This document shows, in pieces, positions 1-6,069 of a stretch of 9,624 bases of DNA. The DNA is taken from contig DKNZ01000039.1 of the NCBI GenBank assembly GCA_002469845.1, positions 8,414 through 18,037 of the forward strand, in the 5' to 3' direction. Source of the DNA: Cellvibrionales bacterium UBA7375. Its GTDB lineage: Bacteria; Pseudomonadota; Gammaproteobacteria; Pseudomonadales; Porticoccaceae. The translations under genes were made by a program, and so were the position numbers. Below the pieces are notes generated by a model. That model did not search any database and was not told where the DNA came from. It saw nothing but the letters and a program-made list of their open reading frames with translations. Each line of letters starts with the position of its first letter. Positions within the stretch are counted from its first letter, which is position 1.

Positions 1-26
1 ATCCTTGGAGCATAGGCTCCAAGGAT
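1..26 (-). terminator. Perfect hairpin downstream of the cytochrome c gene, probable terminator
   Basis: ATCCTTGGAG (1-10) pairs perfectly with CTCCAAGGAT (17-26) around the 6-nt loop CATAGG. It begins 17 nt beyond the stop codon of the minus-strand cytochrome gene, where an intrinsic terminator is expected. Any U-tract for minus-strand transcription would lie left of base 1, outside the window, so intrinsic termination cannot be confirmed. A bidirectional role, or a role for an unseen gene to the left, is also possible. Confidence 0.55.
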
Positions 27-42
27 AAATCTTGGGCAAAGC

Positions 43-348
43 TTATTTTAAGCTGGTGTAATAGGCCGCAAGATTAGCTATATCAGCATCAGTAAGATTC
101 TTCGCCATTGCCGACATCATGGCATTTTTACGACGACCATCACGATACATTTGCAGTGCGCTCGCAAGGTAGGCCTGCTTCTGACCTGCTAAGTTGGGCC
201 ACATTGGGTTATTGCTTATTCCATTGGCGCCATGGCAGCCAGCACAGGTTACCGATTTAGCCTTTCCTGCCGCCGCATCACCGGCAAAGCTAGCGCAAGC
301 AAGTGTAGACAAAAGGATAGCGACTGTTAGGTTTAAAACTTTCTTCAT
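43..348 (-). CDS. Small periplasmic class I c-type cytochrome (c553/c5-like)
   Basis: This encodes a 101-residue precursor of a soluble periplasmic electron carrier. Residues 1-22 form a Sec signal peptide: a basic start (MKK), a hydrophobic core, and an Ala-Ser-Phe-Ala cleavage site before GDAAAG. The heme c attachment motif CAGCH is at 35-39. A Met-rich segment (NAMMSAMA) supplies the likely axial Met, and the C-terminal helix around ADIANLAAYY is typical of single-heme class I cytochromes. I chose the ATG at 346-348 because it is preceded by GGAG about 8 nt upstream and starts directly on the signal peptide. Two Met codons further upstream would add nine non-signal residues. It follows ctaA by 29 nt on the same strand, so co-transcription is likely, and the pairing suggests service to a cytochrome oxidase branch. 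The exact redox partner cannot be read from the sequence. Confidence 0.9.
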   Translation of the reverse strand: MKKVLNLTVAILLSTLACASFAGDAAAGKAKSVTCAGCHGANGISNNPMWPNLAGQKQAYLASALQMYRDGRRKNAMMSAMAKNLTDADIANLAAYYTSLK

Positions 349-360
349 TGGAGATCTCCA
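349..360. repeat. 12-bp perfect palindrome over the cytochrome gene ribosome binding site
   Basis: TGGAGATCTCCA is a perfect palindrome directly abutting the cytochrome start codon, and it contains the GGAG Shine-Dalgarno on the minus strand. It could be a protein site or a self-pairing element, but 12-bp palindromes also arise by chance and no loop is available for a stable RNA hairpin. Confidence 0.3.
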
Positions 361-377
361 GAAATTAAACATCAAAA

Positions 378-1412
378 TTAAGATCTATTAATCAGTGAAT
401 GGCTGACAAATAGTGTTGCAGTTAAAAGAGCTACAGAACCAATCTGATGGGCTGCAGCTATGGCAACAGGCACATGAAAAATCAAAGTGCTAATGCCAAG
501 GGTAATTTGTACTAGTAATAAAAATAGCATGCTATAGATGCCAATACGTACATTTTCAGAAATATTTTTTTTCAAAGCAAACACGGAAAAACTGACCAAG
601 ACTAAAGCAATAATATAAGCGAACATGCGATGGTTAAATTGAATGGTAGTGATATTTTCAAATGCAGATAGCCATATTGGGCTCATGTCATATAGACCCG
701 CTGGGATAAAGCTATCACCCATCAGCGGCCATGTAGAATAAGCGTAGCCAGCCCTTGTGCCAGCTACTAAGCCGCCTGATAAAATCATTAAAAATATCAA
801 GCCGCTTATTATGCAGGCAGGCATACCAAGTCCTGATGGCTGGTTAGAAGGCTTATTGATAAGTCCCAGGGAAGTCCAGACAATAAAGCCATATATAGCA
901 ATCGCAAGTCCAAGGTGAGCAGTCAATCGATACTGGCTTACATGGGGCACGTCAATTAGGCCACTTTTTACCATATACCAACCCATAAGACCCTGACAGC
1001 CGCCAAGAAGAAGCATCAGTAGCAATTTAGGTAATAACTGGGGCGAAATACGTCGGGTTAAAAAGAAATAGACAAAGGGAATAAAGAACAGCAAGCCAAT
1101 CAGCCGACCCAAAACTCGGTGCAAATATTCATACATAAAAATGACCTTAAACTCGCCCAAGGTCATGCCTAGATTAATTTGTTGATACTCGGGGAATTGC
1201 TGATATTTCAAAAACAGCTGTTGCCAATCATTATGACTAAGGGGTGGGATAATACCCATTAAAGGTTGCCATTCAACCATAGACAAACCCGAGTCAGTAA
1301 GTCGAGTCACGCCGCCGAGAAGAATCATACCGAAAATAACCACAGCACAGGTTAAAAGCCAGCGGACGATTAATTTATCATTCATGGCTTGAGTCGGGCT
1401 TGCTTGAATCAT
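378..1412 (-). CDS. ctaA: Heme A synthase, COX15/CtaA type
   Basis: This integral membrane enzyme oxidises the C8 methyl group of heme O to a formyl group, giving heme A for aa3-type cytochrome c oxidase. The 344-residue protein has about eight hydrophobic segments (roughly 15-35, 92-118, 127-146, 163-183, 197-217, 262-280, 289-310 and 315-337). Four helix-associated His expected to bind heme are visible: H98 in EYLHR, H166 in TAHLG, H261 in FNHR and H322 in AAHQ. The loop GGVTRLTDSGLSMVEWQP (33-50) and the EYLHRVLGR motif are those of the alphaproteobacterial/mitochondrial COX15 subgroup rather than the shorter pseudomonad/Bacillus form. AGGA (plus-strand TCCT, 1419-1422) lies 6 nt before the ATG and supports the start at 1412. 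It is first in a minus-strand pair with the cytochrome gene. No ctaB or oxidase subunit genes are in view. Confidence 0.95.
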   Translation of the reverse strand: MIQASPTQAMNDKLIVRWLLTCAVVIFGMILLGGVTRLTDSGLSMVEWQPLMGIIPPLSHNDWQQLFLKYQQFPEYQQINLGMTLGEFKVIFMYEYLHRVLGRLIGLLFFIPFVYFFLTRRISPQLLPKLLLMLLLGGCQGLMGWYMVKSGLIDVPHVSQYRLTAHLGLAIAIYGFIVWTSLGLINKPSNQPSGLGMPACIISGLIFLMILSGGLVAGTRAGYAYSTWPLMGDSFIPAGLYDMSPIWLSAFENITTIQFNHRMFAYIIALVLVSFSVFALKKNISENVRIGIYSMLFLLLVQITLGISTLIFHVPVAIAAAHQIGSVALLTATLFVSHSLINRS

Positions 1413-1630
1413 TTAAAATCCTAAATTGATTGCGAGTTTCAGCAAAAATTGTGTTTTAAAATACGCGAAAATCTACTTTTTAGACTAAAAAATCGCCTAA
1501 TTTCTGTATAAATTTAAGGAGTCTATATTTCTTAATACAATTATTTCAATCTCTAGCAGAAACTATGGAAAGCACTTTAAAGGAGAACTATTATAACATG
1601 AAGGTCATTCAGGTTGTTAGGCGATAAAAT
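1413..1630. promoter_or_regulatory. Divergent ctaA/ung intergenic region with A/T-rich operator-like palindrome
   Basis: This 218-bp gap must hold promoters for both ctaA (minus) and ung (plus). The clearest structure is TTTTTAG-A-CTAAAAA (1477-1491), a 7+1+7 palindrome, flanked further out by GCGA (1465-1468) and TCGC (1493-1496). Weak -10-like hexamers for the plus strand occur at 1507-1512 (TATAAA) and 1536-1541 (TACAAT), but neither has a good -35, so I assign no promoter. The palindrome may be an operator for a dimeric regulator; this is inference. Confidence 0.35.
1598..1627 (+). promoter_or_regulatory. Possible nine-codon leader ORF upstream of ung
   Basis: An ATG at 1598 follows AGGAG (1581-1585) and opens nine codons ending in TAA at 1625-1627. 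This ends three bases before the ung ATG and in the same frame. It might couple translation into ung, or be a relic of a longer N-terminus cut by a nonsense change. The 12-nt gap between AGGAG and the ATG is longer than optimal, and chance occurrence is quite possible. Confidence 0.2.
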
Positions 1631-2368
1631 ATGAGCGGTCAAAGGGAAATTAAGCTTCATTCACAATGGCGTCAAGTTATAGGTGATGAGTTTAATAAAG
1701 AGTATATGCACTCATTGCGTGAATTTTTAATTCAGCGAAAACATCAAGGTGCGGTTATATATCCACCTGCTGATGAGTGGTTTTCGGCACTGAATAGCAC
1801 TCTATTTGATGATATTCGTGTGGTGATATTAGGTCAGGATCCCTATCATGGTGTCGGCCAAGCCCATGGTCTTTGTTTTTCTGTAAGACCTGGTATTAAA
1901 GTCCCACCATCCCTAGCTAACATCTATAAAGAAATAAAGTCAGATCTATCCATTGATCAGCCAAACCATGGTTGTTTAATCAGCTGGGCTCAGCAAGGGG
2001 TATTGCTTTTAAATGCAACCTTAACCGTTGAAGATGCAAATGCTGGAGCACATCAAGGTAAGGGCTGGGAGCAATTTACTGATCAAGTTATAAAGGCTGT
2101 AAATGAACATCGAAAGGGCGTGGTATTTATGTTGTGGGGTAGCTATGCGCAGAAAAAATCAGCCATGATAGACCCATCACGTCATTTAATTCTAAAGTCC
2201 GTGCACCCCTCACCCCTATCAGCCTACAGAGGTTTTTTTGGTTGTGGGCATTTTTCTGTGGCAAATCGCTATCTTGAAGAGCAGGGTTTAAAGCAAATTA
2301 ACTGGCAGTTACCCGAGCAAGAGGACGCCTTAAAAGCAATACAAGATAGTTCAAAATCTCTCAGCTAG
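1631..2368 (+). CDS. ung: Uracil-DNA glycosylase, family 1
   Basis: Ung excises uracil from DNA after cytosine deamination or dUMP misincorporation, starting base excision repair in the cytoplasm. The 245-residue protein has all family 1 signatures: the water-activating loop GQDPYH at 68-73 with catalytic Asp70, Phe83 for uracil stacking (LCFSV), the uracil-reading Asn128 in LLLNATLTV, and the minor-groove loop HPSPLS at 192-197 with His192, followed by AYRGFFG. Length is close to the 229-residue E. coli enzyme, with a slightly longer acidic/serine-rich C-terminus. The ATG at 1631 has only a modest AGG (1619-1621) upstream, but residue 1 aligns well with the family N-terminus. Its stop codon overlaps the end of the convergent PGPGW gene by 4 bp. 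It is probably monocistronic. Confidence 0.97.
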   Translation: MSGQREIKLHSQWRQVIGDEFNKEYMHSLREFLIQRKHQGAVIYPPADEWFSALNSTLFDDIRVVILGQDPYHGVGQAHGLCFSVRPGIKVPPSLANIYKEIKSDLSIDQPNHGCLISWAQQGVLLLNATLTVEDANAGAHQGKGWEQFTDQVIKAVNEHRKGVVFMLWGSYAQKKSAMIDPSRHLILKSVHPSPLSAYRGFFGCGHFSVANRYLEEQGLKQINWQLPEQEDALKAIQDSSKSLS

Positions 2369-2781
2369 TTACCCACTTTAAGAGGCGGCTTGTGGGCTTT
2401 TGCGCGCAACCAATTAAGACCTTTTAATATAAAAGGAGTCGTCACTAGCTTTTTCTCAACTGCAAATTTTTTCGGGTAGTCCATTAGAACAACACCCATA
2501 AAAATAGTTAATAAACCCTGCCCCGGAATAAACAGCATTAAAAACCCACCCGCAAACAAAATAAGCCCTAGTAGATTTTTGATTAGAATAAAAAGCAGTC
2601 TAAACTCAGGGTGAGTATTAGCTATCCATAGTGTGCTATTACGCTTGCTGTGTAAAAAATAATCTTCAGGGATCCTAGCTGCTAGCCAAGGCAGGGATAA
2701 AAGACTAATAACGAAAATAATAGCTGAAGCAGCACCTAGTAGAGGTAGAATCGAAGTATAAGAGTAGAGAAATTCCTTCAT
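2365..2781 (-). CDS. PGPGW-family putative transmembrane protein
   Basis: This 138-residue protein of unknown function probably sits in the inner membrane. A hydrophobic helix lies at about 10-34, then a polar stretch with WLAARIPEDYF, then a longer hydrophobic region at about 62-100. That region contains the family hallmark as FIPGQGLLTIFMG (84-96, PGQG at 86-89), followed by DYPKK and a basic C-terminal tail. The conserved motif is the reason for the family call; no catalytic residues are evident. AAGG (plus-strand CCTT, 2789-2792) precedes the ATG at good spacing. It starts 21 nt after the ygfZ stop on the same strand, so it is likely co-transcribed with ygfZ. Its stop shares CTAG with the stop of the convergent ung gene. 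Confidence 0.8.
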   Translation of the reverse strand: MKEFLYSYTSILPLLGAASAIIFVISLLSLPWLAARIPEDYFLHSKRNSTLWIANTHPEFRLLFILIKNLLGLILFAGGFLMLFIPGQGLLTIFMGVVLMDYPKKFAVEKKLVTTPFILKGLNWLRAKAHKPPLKVGN

Positions 2782-2802
2782 ACCGCAGCCTTTTCAGCCG
2801 AT

Positions 2803-3516
2803 CTAGCCTAGTTCATAGGGCAAGTCGAGTCGTTCTACTGATATTTCTGTTTGATCTATAACAATCCTTTTAATGTCTGAGCTCGAAGTAGCTAGAACCG
2901 CTAGAGCTTCAATCTGTCCCTGCTTGTTAGCTTGAGCATTAACAATAGTGCCTAGTTGCTTACCCTCAATATTGAAAAGGGCTTGCCCTATCTCAGGAAC
3001 GCAATTAGTAGAAAGATTTAAAAGATACATTCTGCGTTTGACCGCCCCCAAATAATGAGCGCGAGCCACAACCTCCTGTCCCGTGTAGCAACCTTTTTTA
3101 AAGCTAATAAAATTTAACAGATCAAGGTTTAGCATTTGCGGAATAAATTGATCCGTAGTACCTGAAGTAATATCAGCAATACCCGCTCTCAATCGATCTA
3201 AGTCACTTAATTCAGGTTCAATAGAGAGCTTTTGATCGCTGATATCTGTGATTTTAGTTTTAGAAAACACCGCATATTTTTTAAGACTGGCAATAGCCGT
3301 ATCCACAATAGAAGGGTGGGTTTCGAGCACAATACAGTCACTATCTTTTAAACCTGCGGAAAAAAGAAAAATAACCCTACCTTTGGGGGTGCAGTGACAA
3401 CCGCGAATAAAATTATCATCACTGAGTTGATGCAGGTCACAGCTAACCTGACCCTGAAGAAACTTAAGGCTATCTTCGCCGCGCAACTCAATTAAGCCAC
3501 GATTTGTATCGCTCAT
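2803..3516 (-). CDS. ygfZ: YgfZ, folate-binding Fe-S cluster biogenesis factor (compact form)
   Basis: YgfZ is a tetrahydrofolate-dependent GcvT-like protein that supports assembly or repair of certain Fe-S enzymes. The diagnostic motif KGCYTGQE is at 141-148 with the conserved Cys143, preceded by FIPQMLNLDLLNFISFK and followed by VVARAHYLGAVKRR. The N-terminal segment around FLQGQVSCD (19-27) and the KKYAVFSKTKI segment (79-89) match the family fold. At 237 residues it is much shorter than the 326-residue E. coli protein as I recall it. The shortfall is a short N-terminal trim plus a central region of about 80 residues between roughly residues 92 and 125. GGA about 7 nt before the ATG supports the start. 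It is divergent from sdhE across 100 bp, as in E. coli, and upstream of the PGPGW gene. The reading frame is intact, so it looks shortened rather than broken. Confidence 0.92.
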   Translation of the reverse strand: MSDTNRGLIELRGEDSLKFLQGQVSCDLHQLSDDNFIRGCHCTPKGRVIFLFSAGLKDSDCIVLETHPSIVDTAIASLKKYAVFSKTKITDISDQKLSIEPELSDLDRLRAGIADITSGTTDQFIPQMLNLDLLNFISFKKGCYTGQEVVARAHYLGAVKRRMYLLNLSTNCVPEIGQALFNIEGKQLGTIVNAQANKQGQIEALAVLATSSSDIKRIVIDQTEISVERLDLPYELG

Positions 3517-3527
3517 AAATATTCCAA

Positions 3528-3539
3528 TTTAATATTAAA
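3528..3539. repeat. 12-bp A/T palindrome in the ygfZ/sdhE divergent region
   Basis: TTTAATATTAAA is a perfect 12-bp palindrome lying 12 bp from the ygfZ start codon. It may be a regulator site or simply A/T-rich promoter DNA; no known operator is recognised. Confidence 0.2.
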
Positions 3540-3560
3540 GCTATCCGAAAAGCAGATAGT

Positions 3561-3590
3561 TTAGCCTATTTTGCTCAAGTTCCCTATAAT
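3561..3590 (+). promoter_or_regulatory. Candidate sigma-70 promoter for sdhE-ygfX
   Basis: A perfect -10 hexamer TATAAT is at 3585-3590. Eighteen nt upstream is a weak -35 candidate TTAGCC (3561-3566). Transcription would start near 3597, giving a leader of about 20 nt that contains the AAAGGTG ribosome site (3605-3611). The position and the -10 are good; the -35 matches the consensus at only three positions. Confidence 0.4.
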
Positions 3591-3616
3591 ATCGGCTCCA
3601 AATTAAAGGTGTAGTT

Positions 3617-3862
3617 ATGCAAAAAAATCGTCTGTTGTGGGCAAGTCGTCGCGGCATGTTGGAATTGGATCTTTTATTACAGCCATTTGTGGAAAATCAT
3701 TATGATCTTCTAGCCGAAGACGATAAGCAGCAATTTCATCTATTCTTAGCGTTAGAAGATCAGCAATTATTTCAGTGGCTGATTCAAAAGGAACAGGCAT
3801 CAGATAGCAATATACAAAGGATTGTAAATATTATTCATGAAAGCAGAAAGCGGTCCCAATAG
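3617..3862 (+). CDS. sdhE: SdhE, succinate dehydrogenase flavinylation/assembly factor
   Basis: SdhE is a small soluble protein that binds the SdhA (and FrdA) flavoprotein and promotes covalent attachment of FAD. The 81-residue product is close to the 88-residue E. coli protein. It carries the family RGxxE motif as R12-G-M-L-E16, within LLWASRRGMLELDLLL, followed by the helical bundle containing YDLLAEDDKQQFHLFLALEDQQLFQWL. AAAGGTG 5 nt before the ATG marks the start. The following ygfX-like gene overlaps its last 26 nt, so the two are probably translationally coupled. It is divergent from ygfZ, another cofactor-maturation gene, as in enterobacteria. The sdh operon is not in the window. Confidence 0.93.
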   Translation: MQKNRLLWASRRGMLELDLLLQPFVENHYDLLAEDDKQQFHLFLALEDQQLFQWLIQKEQASDSNIQRIVNIIHESRKRSQ

Positions 3863-4265
3863 ATTCGTAGTATCTCCTGCAAAATCCATCCTAATTATTG
3901 ATCTTTCTGTGGTTGCTATTGTTTCAGTCCTGTTGGTAGTAATGCCAATAAATTTCTCTATTAAATGTCTCTTTATCGCACTATTAGCAAGCTATTGCCT
4001 AATAACATGCCGCAGTTTTAAGCAGGCGGAAAATAGTGAGTTTTGTTACTTACCATCAATTAATAAGTGGGAATTTGATGGTAAACAGGCAAGTCTGCGC
4101 AAACAGCAATTTGTTACGCGAAACTTGATGGTGCTGTATTTTTTAACAAATAATGGCGAAAAATTAAGCCAAATAATATCTATAGATTCAATGCAAAAAA
4201 AACAGCATATCCGCTTGAGAAAGTTAATTATTGCTTGGTCGAAAACCCCTAATCGCGATGGGTGA
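3837..4265 (+). CDS. ygfX: YgfX/CptA-like membrane protein
   Basis: This 142-residue inner-membrane protein has two adjacent hydrophobic helices near the N-terminus (about 17-36 and 41-57), then a soluble domain with a WEFDGKQASL segment and a basic C-terminus ending in LRKLIIAWSKT. Direct sequence similarity to E. coli YgfX (about 135 residues) is weak by eye. The call rests on topology, length, and position directly after and overlapping sdhE. E. coli YgfX has been reported as the membrane toxin CptA, inhibiting FtsZ and MreB polymerisation with SdhE as partner; that role remains debated and is not readable here. There is no nearby Shine-Dalgarno (AAGG is about 16 nt upstream), consistent with coupling to sdhE. 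Its last 17 nt overlap the end of convergent nadB. Confidence 0.7.
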   Translation: MKAESGPNRFVVSPAKSILIIDLSVVAIVSVLLVVMPINFSIKCLFIALLASYCLITCRSFKQAENSEFCYLPSINKWEFDGKQASLRKQQFVTRNLMVLYFLTNNGEKLSQIISIDSMQKKQHIRLRKLIIAWSKTPNRDG

Positions 4266-5871
4266 CCACATCTTGGCCGGCAAAATTAATGGGTACCATA
4301 ATGGTATCCCGCGCCACTGGGGATAACTCTGGATAATCCACTGTATAGTGAAGACCTCGACTTTCCTTGCGTTGTTGAGCACAGCCAATGATTAACTCAG
4401 ACACCATGGCAAGGTTTCTCAGTTCCAGAAGATCACGAGAAATTTTGTAATTACTGTAATAATCCTGAATTTCATTAAGCAAAAGTTTAATTCTATGATG
4501 GGCGCGTTCTAGACGTTTATCGGTGCGTACAATCCCAACATAATCCCACATAAAACGACGAAGCTCGTCCCAATTATGTGAGATAACAACATCTTCATCA
4601 GAGCTGTTTACTTTTGATTCATCCCAATCGGGAATAAGATTGGGAGTATTAATCTGTGCAATATTAGTATTAATATCTTTAGCCGCAGCCTGAGCATATA
4701 CCAGGCACTCTAGCAAGGAGTTGCTTGCCATTCTATTGGCACCATGCAGTCCAGTAAACGCCGTTTCGCCAATTGCATAAAGATTCTTTAGATCCGTCTG
4801 ACCCTGCTTATCAACTACAACACCACCACAGGTATAGTGAGCAGCGGGAACTACGGGTATTGGCTCCTTAGTAATATCGATATTAAATTCAAGACAGGTT
4901 TCATAAACTGTTGGAAAATGCTCAGTGATAAAATCAGCCGGTTTATGACTAATATCTAAATAAACACAGTCGCAACCCAAGCGTTTCATTTCAAAATCGA
5001 TCGCTCGAGCTACCACATCCCTAGGCGCCAATTCCCCATCATTATGGAATTTCTGCATAAATTGCGAACCATTGGGAAGCTTCAATATGGCACCCTCACC
5101 TCTAAGCGCCTCAGTAATCAGCGAAGACTTGGCTTTTGGGTGGTACAGGCAGGTAGGGTGAAATTGATTAAACTCTAGGTTTGCTACCCTACAGCCACGA
5201 CGCCATGCCATAGCCAAACCATCGCCGCTGGCTCCATCTGGGTTGCTAGTGTACAAATATGCCTTACTCGCGCCTCCCGAGGCGAGAACCACTGTTTTAG
5301 CCTGAAATAGGGAGACTTTAGATGATTTTATATCAAGCAAATAAGCGCCACTACAGCGAATTTTTCGGGAATCGCTATCCGCTTGAGTCACAAGGTCAAC
5401 CGCACAGTGATGCTCATAAATATGAATATTTTCCCGCGCAATAACCTGATCCACCAGTGTGGTTGTAACCGCTTTTCCCGTAGCGTCAGCAGAATGCAGG
5501 ATTCGGCGGTGACTATGACCGCCTTCTTGCGTTAAATGATAGTGAACCTGATCAGAGTCAAGGGTAAAGTCCACACCCTGTTCTATCAGCCATTTGATAG
5601 CAGAGGGGCCATTTTCCACCACATAACGAACGCTATCTTCGTGACATAAACCAGCGCCAGCAATCAAAGTATCTTTAACATGAGCCTCAGCGCTATCATC
5701 TTTATCGAAAACAGCAGCAATTCCACCCTGTGCAAGCCATGAGGCACCACCCTTGAGGGTTGATTTGCTAATAAGTGCAACATTGAGCTTTTGGTCTAAT
5801 TGAAGTGCTAGGGTAAGTCCTGCCGCACCGCTACCGATTACCAAGACATCATAAGAATTGTTTTTGATCAT
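4249..5871 (-). CDS. nadB: L-aspartate oxidase (quinolinate synthase subunit B)
   Basis: NadB is a cytoplasmic FAD enzyme that oxidises L-aspartate to iminoaspartate, which NadA condenses with dihydroxyacetone phosphate to quinolinate for de novo NAD synthesis. From the ATG at 5869-5871 the protein is 540 residues, the same as E. coli NadB. The FAD-binding GSGAAG is at 13-18, with SWLAQGGIAA at 44-53 and EGGHSHRRILHSADATG at 116-132. Active-site residues of the succinate dehydrogenase/aspartate oxidase family are in place: H238 (QFHPT), R284 (APRD), H345 (AAHYTCGG) and R380 (GANRMASNSLLE). An upstream ATG at 5943 would add 24 non-conserved residues before the FAD fold and is rejected. The Shine-Dalgarno is weak (GCGGT region). 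It is divergent from rpoE, as in Pseudomonas and E. coli. NadB is usually fumarate- or oxygen-dependent. Confidence 0.96.
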   Translation of the reverse strand: MIKNNSYDVLVIGSGAAGLTLALQLDQKLNVALISKSTLKGGASWLAQGGIAAVFDKDDSAEAHVKDTLIAGAGLCHEDSVRYVVENGPSAIKWLIEQGVDFTLDSDQVHYHLTQEGGHSHRRILHSADATGKAVTTTLVDQVIARENIHIYEHHCAVDLVTQADSDSRKIRCSGAYLLDIKSSKVSLFQAKTVVLASGGASKAYLYTSNPDGASGDGLAMAWRRGCRVANLEFNQFHPTCLYHPKAKSSLITEALRGEGAILKLPNGSQFMQKFHNDGELAPRDVVARAIDFEMKRLGCDCVYLDISHKPADFITEHFPTVYETCLEFNIDITKEPIPVVPAAHYTCGGVVVDKQGQTDLKNLYAIGETAFTGLHGANRMASNSLLECLVYAQAAAKDINTNIAQINTPNLIPDWDESKVNSSDEDVVISHNWDELRRFMWDYVGIVRTDKRLERAHHRIKLLLNEIQDYYSNYKISRDLLELRNLAMVSELIIGCAQQRKESRGLHYTVDYPELSPVARDTIMVPINFAGQDVVTHRD

Positions 5872-5982
5872 TAATAAACCGCAAATAATAAAACTATCGT
5901 GATAATATAATAGGAAATGCCCAGTGACTACGCTAAATTGCACTAATCTGAAGTATTGATTGCTACAATAATAGAATAGGAT

Positions 5983-6009
5983 GAACTTGTGTTTAATATT
6001 ATACGCAAG
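5983..6009 (+). promoter_or_regulatory. Candidate autoregulatory sigma-E promoter of rpoE
   Basis: GAACTT (5983-5988) is a perfect match to the -35 element used by RpoE/AlgU. Sixteen nt on, GCAAG (6005-6009) aligns with the -10 consensus TCnnA/TCAAA only partly. The site is about 80 bp before the rpoE ATG, where RpoE-type sigma factors usually have an autoregulated promoter. The -35 is convincing and the -10 is not. Housekeeping promoters for nadB and rpoE must also lie in this 198-bp divergent gap, but I could not assign them. Confidence 0.45.
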
Positions 6010-6069
6010 CTTAAATCTTAGGGCGCAACATATTTAAAATAGTACTCAGAATTTATAATGGATTAGTGA

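Noticed and set aside
349..375. Upstream ATGs extending the cytochrome by eight or nine residues
   Set aside because: The ATG at 348 has GGAG at good spacing and starts a typical Sec signal peptide; the extension would bury the signal peptide's basic start.
194..391. Plus-strand open frame across the cytochrome gene
   Set aside because: It is antisense to a clear CxxCH cytochrome and has no recognisable features.
3572..3582. GGAACTT on the minus strand upstream of ygfZ, resembling a sigma-E -35 element
   Set aside because: No -10-like TCnnA occurs at 15-17 nt; the nearest TCTG is about 20 nt away.
5872..5943. Upstream ATG extending NadB by 24 residues
   Set aside because: The extra residues are unlike the family, and the ATG at 5871 gives 540 residues starting just before the FAD-binding strand, as in E. 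coli NadB.
6054..6059. TATAAT just upstream of the rpoE start codon
   Set aside because: A transcript from it would begin within a few bases of the ATG, lacking the ribosome site, and no -35 lies at proper spacing.
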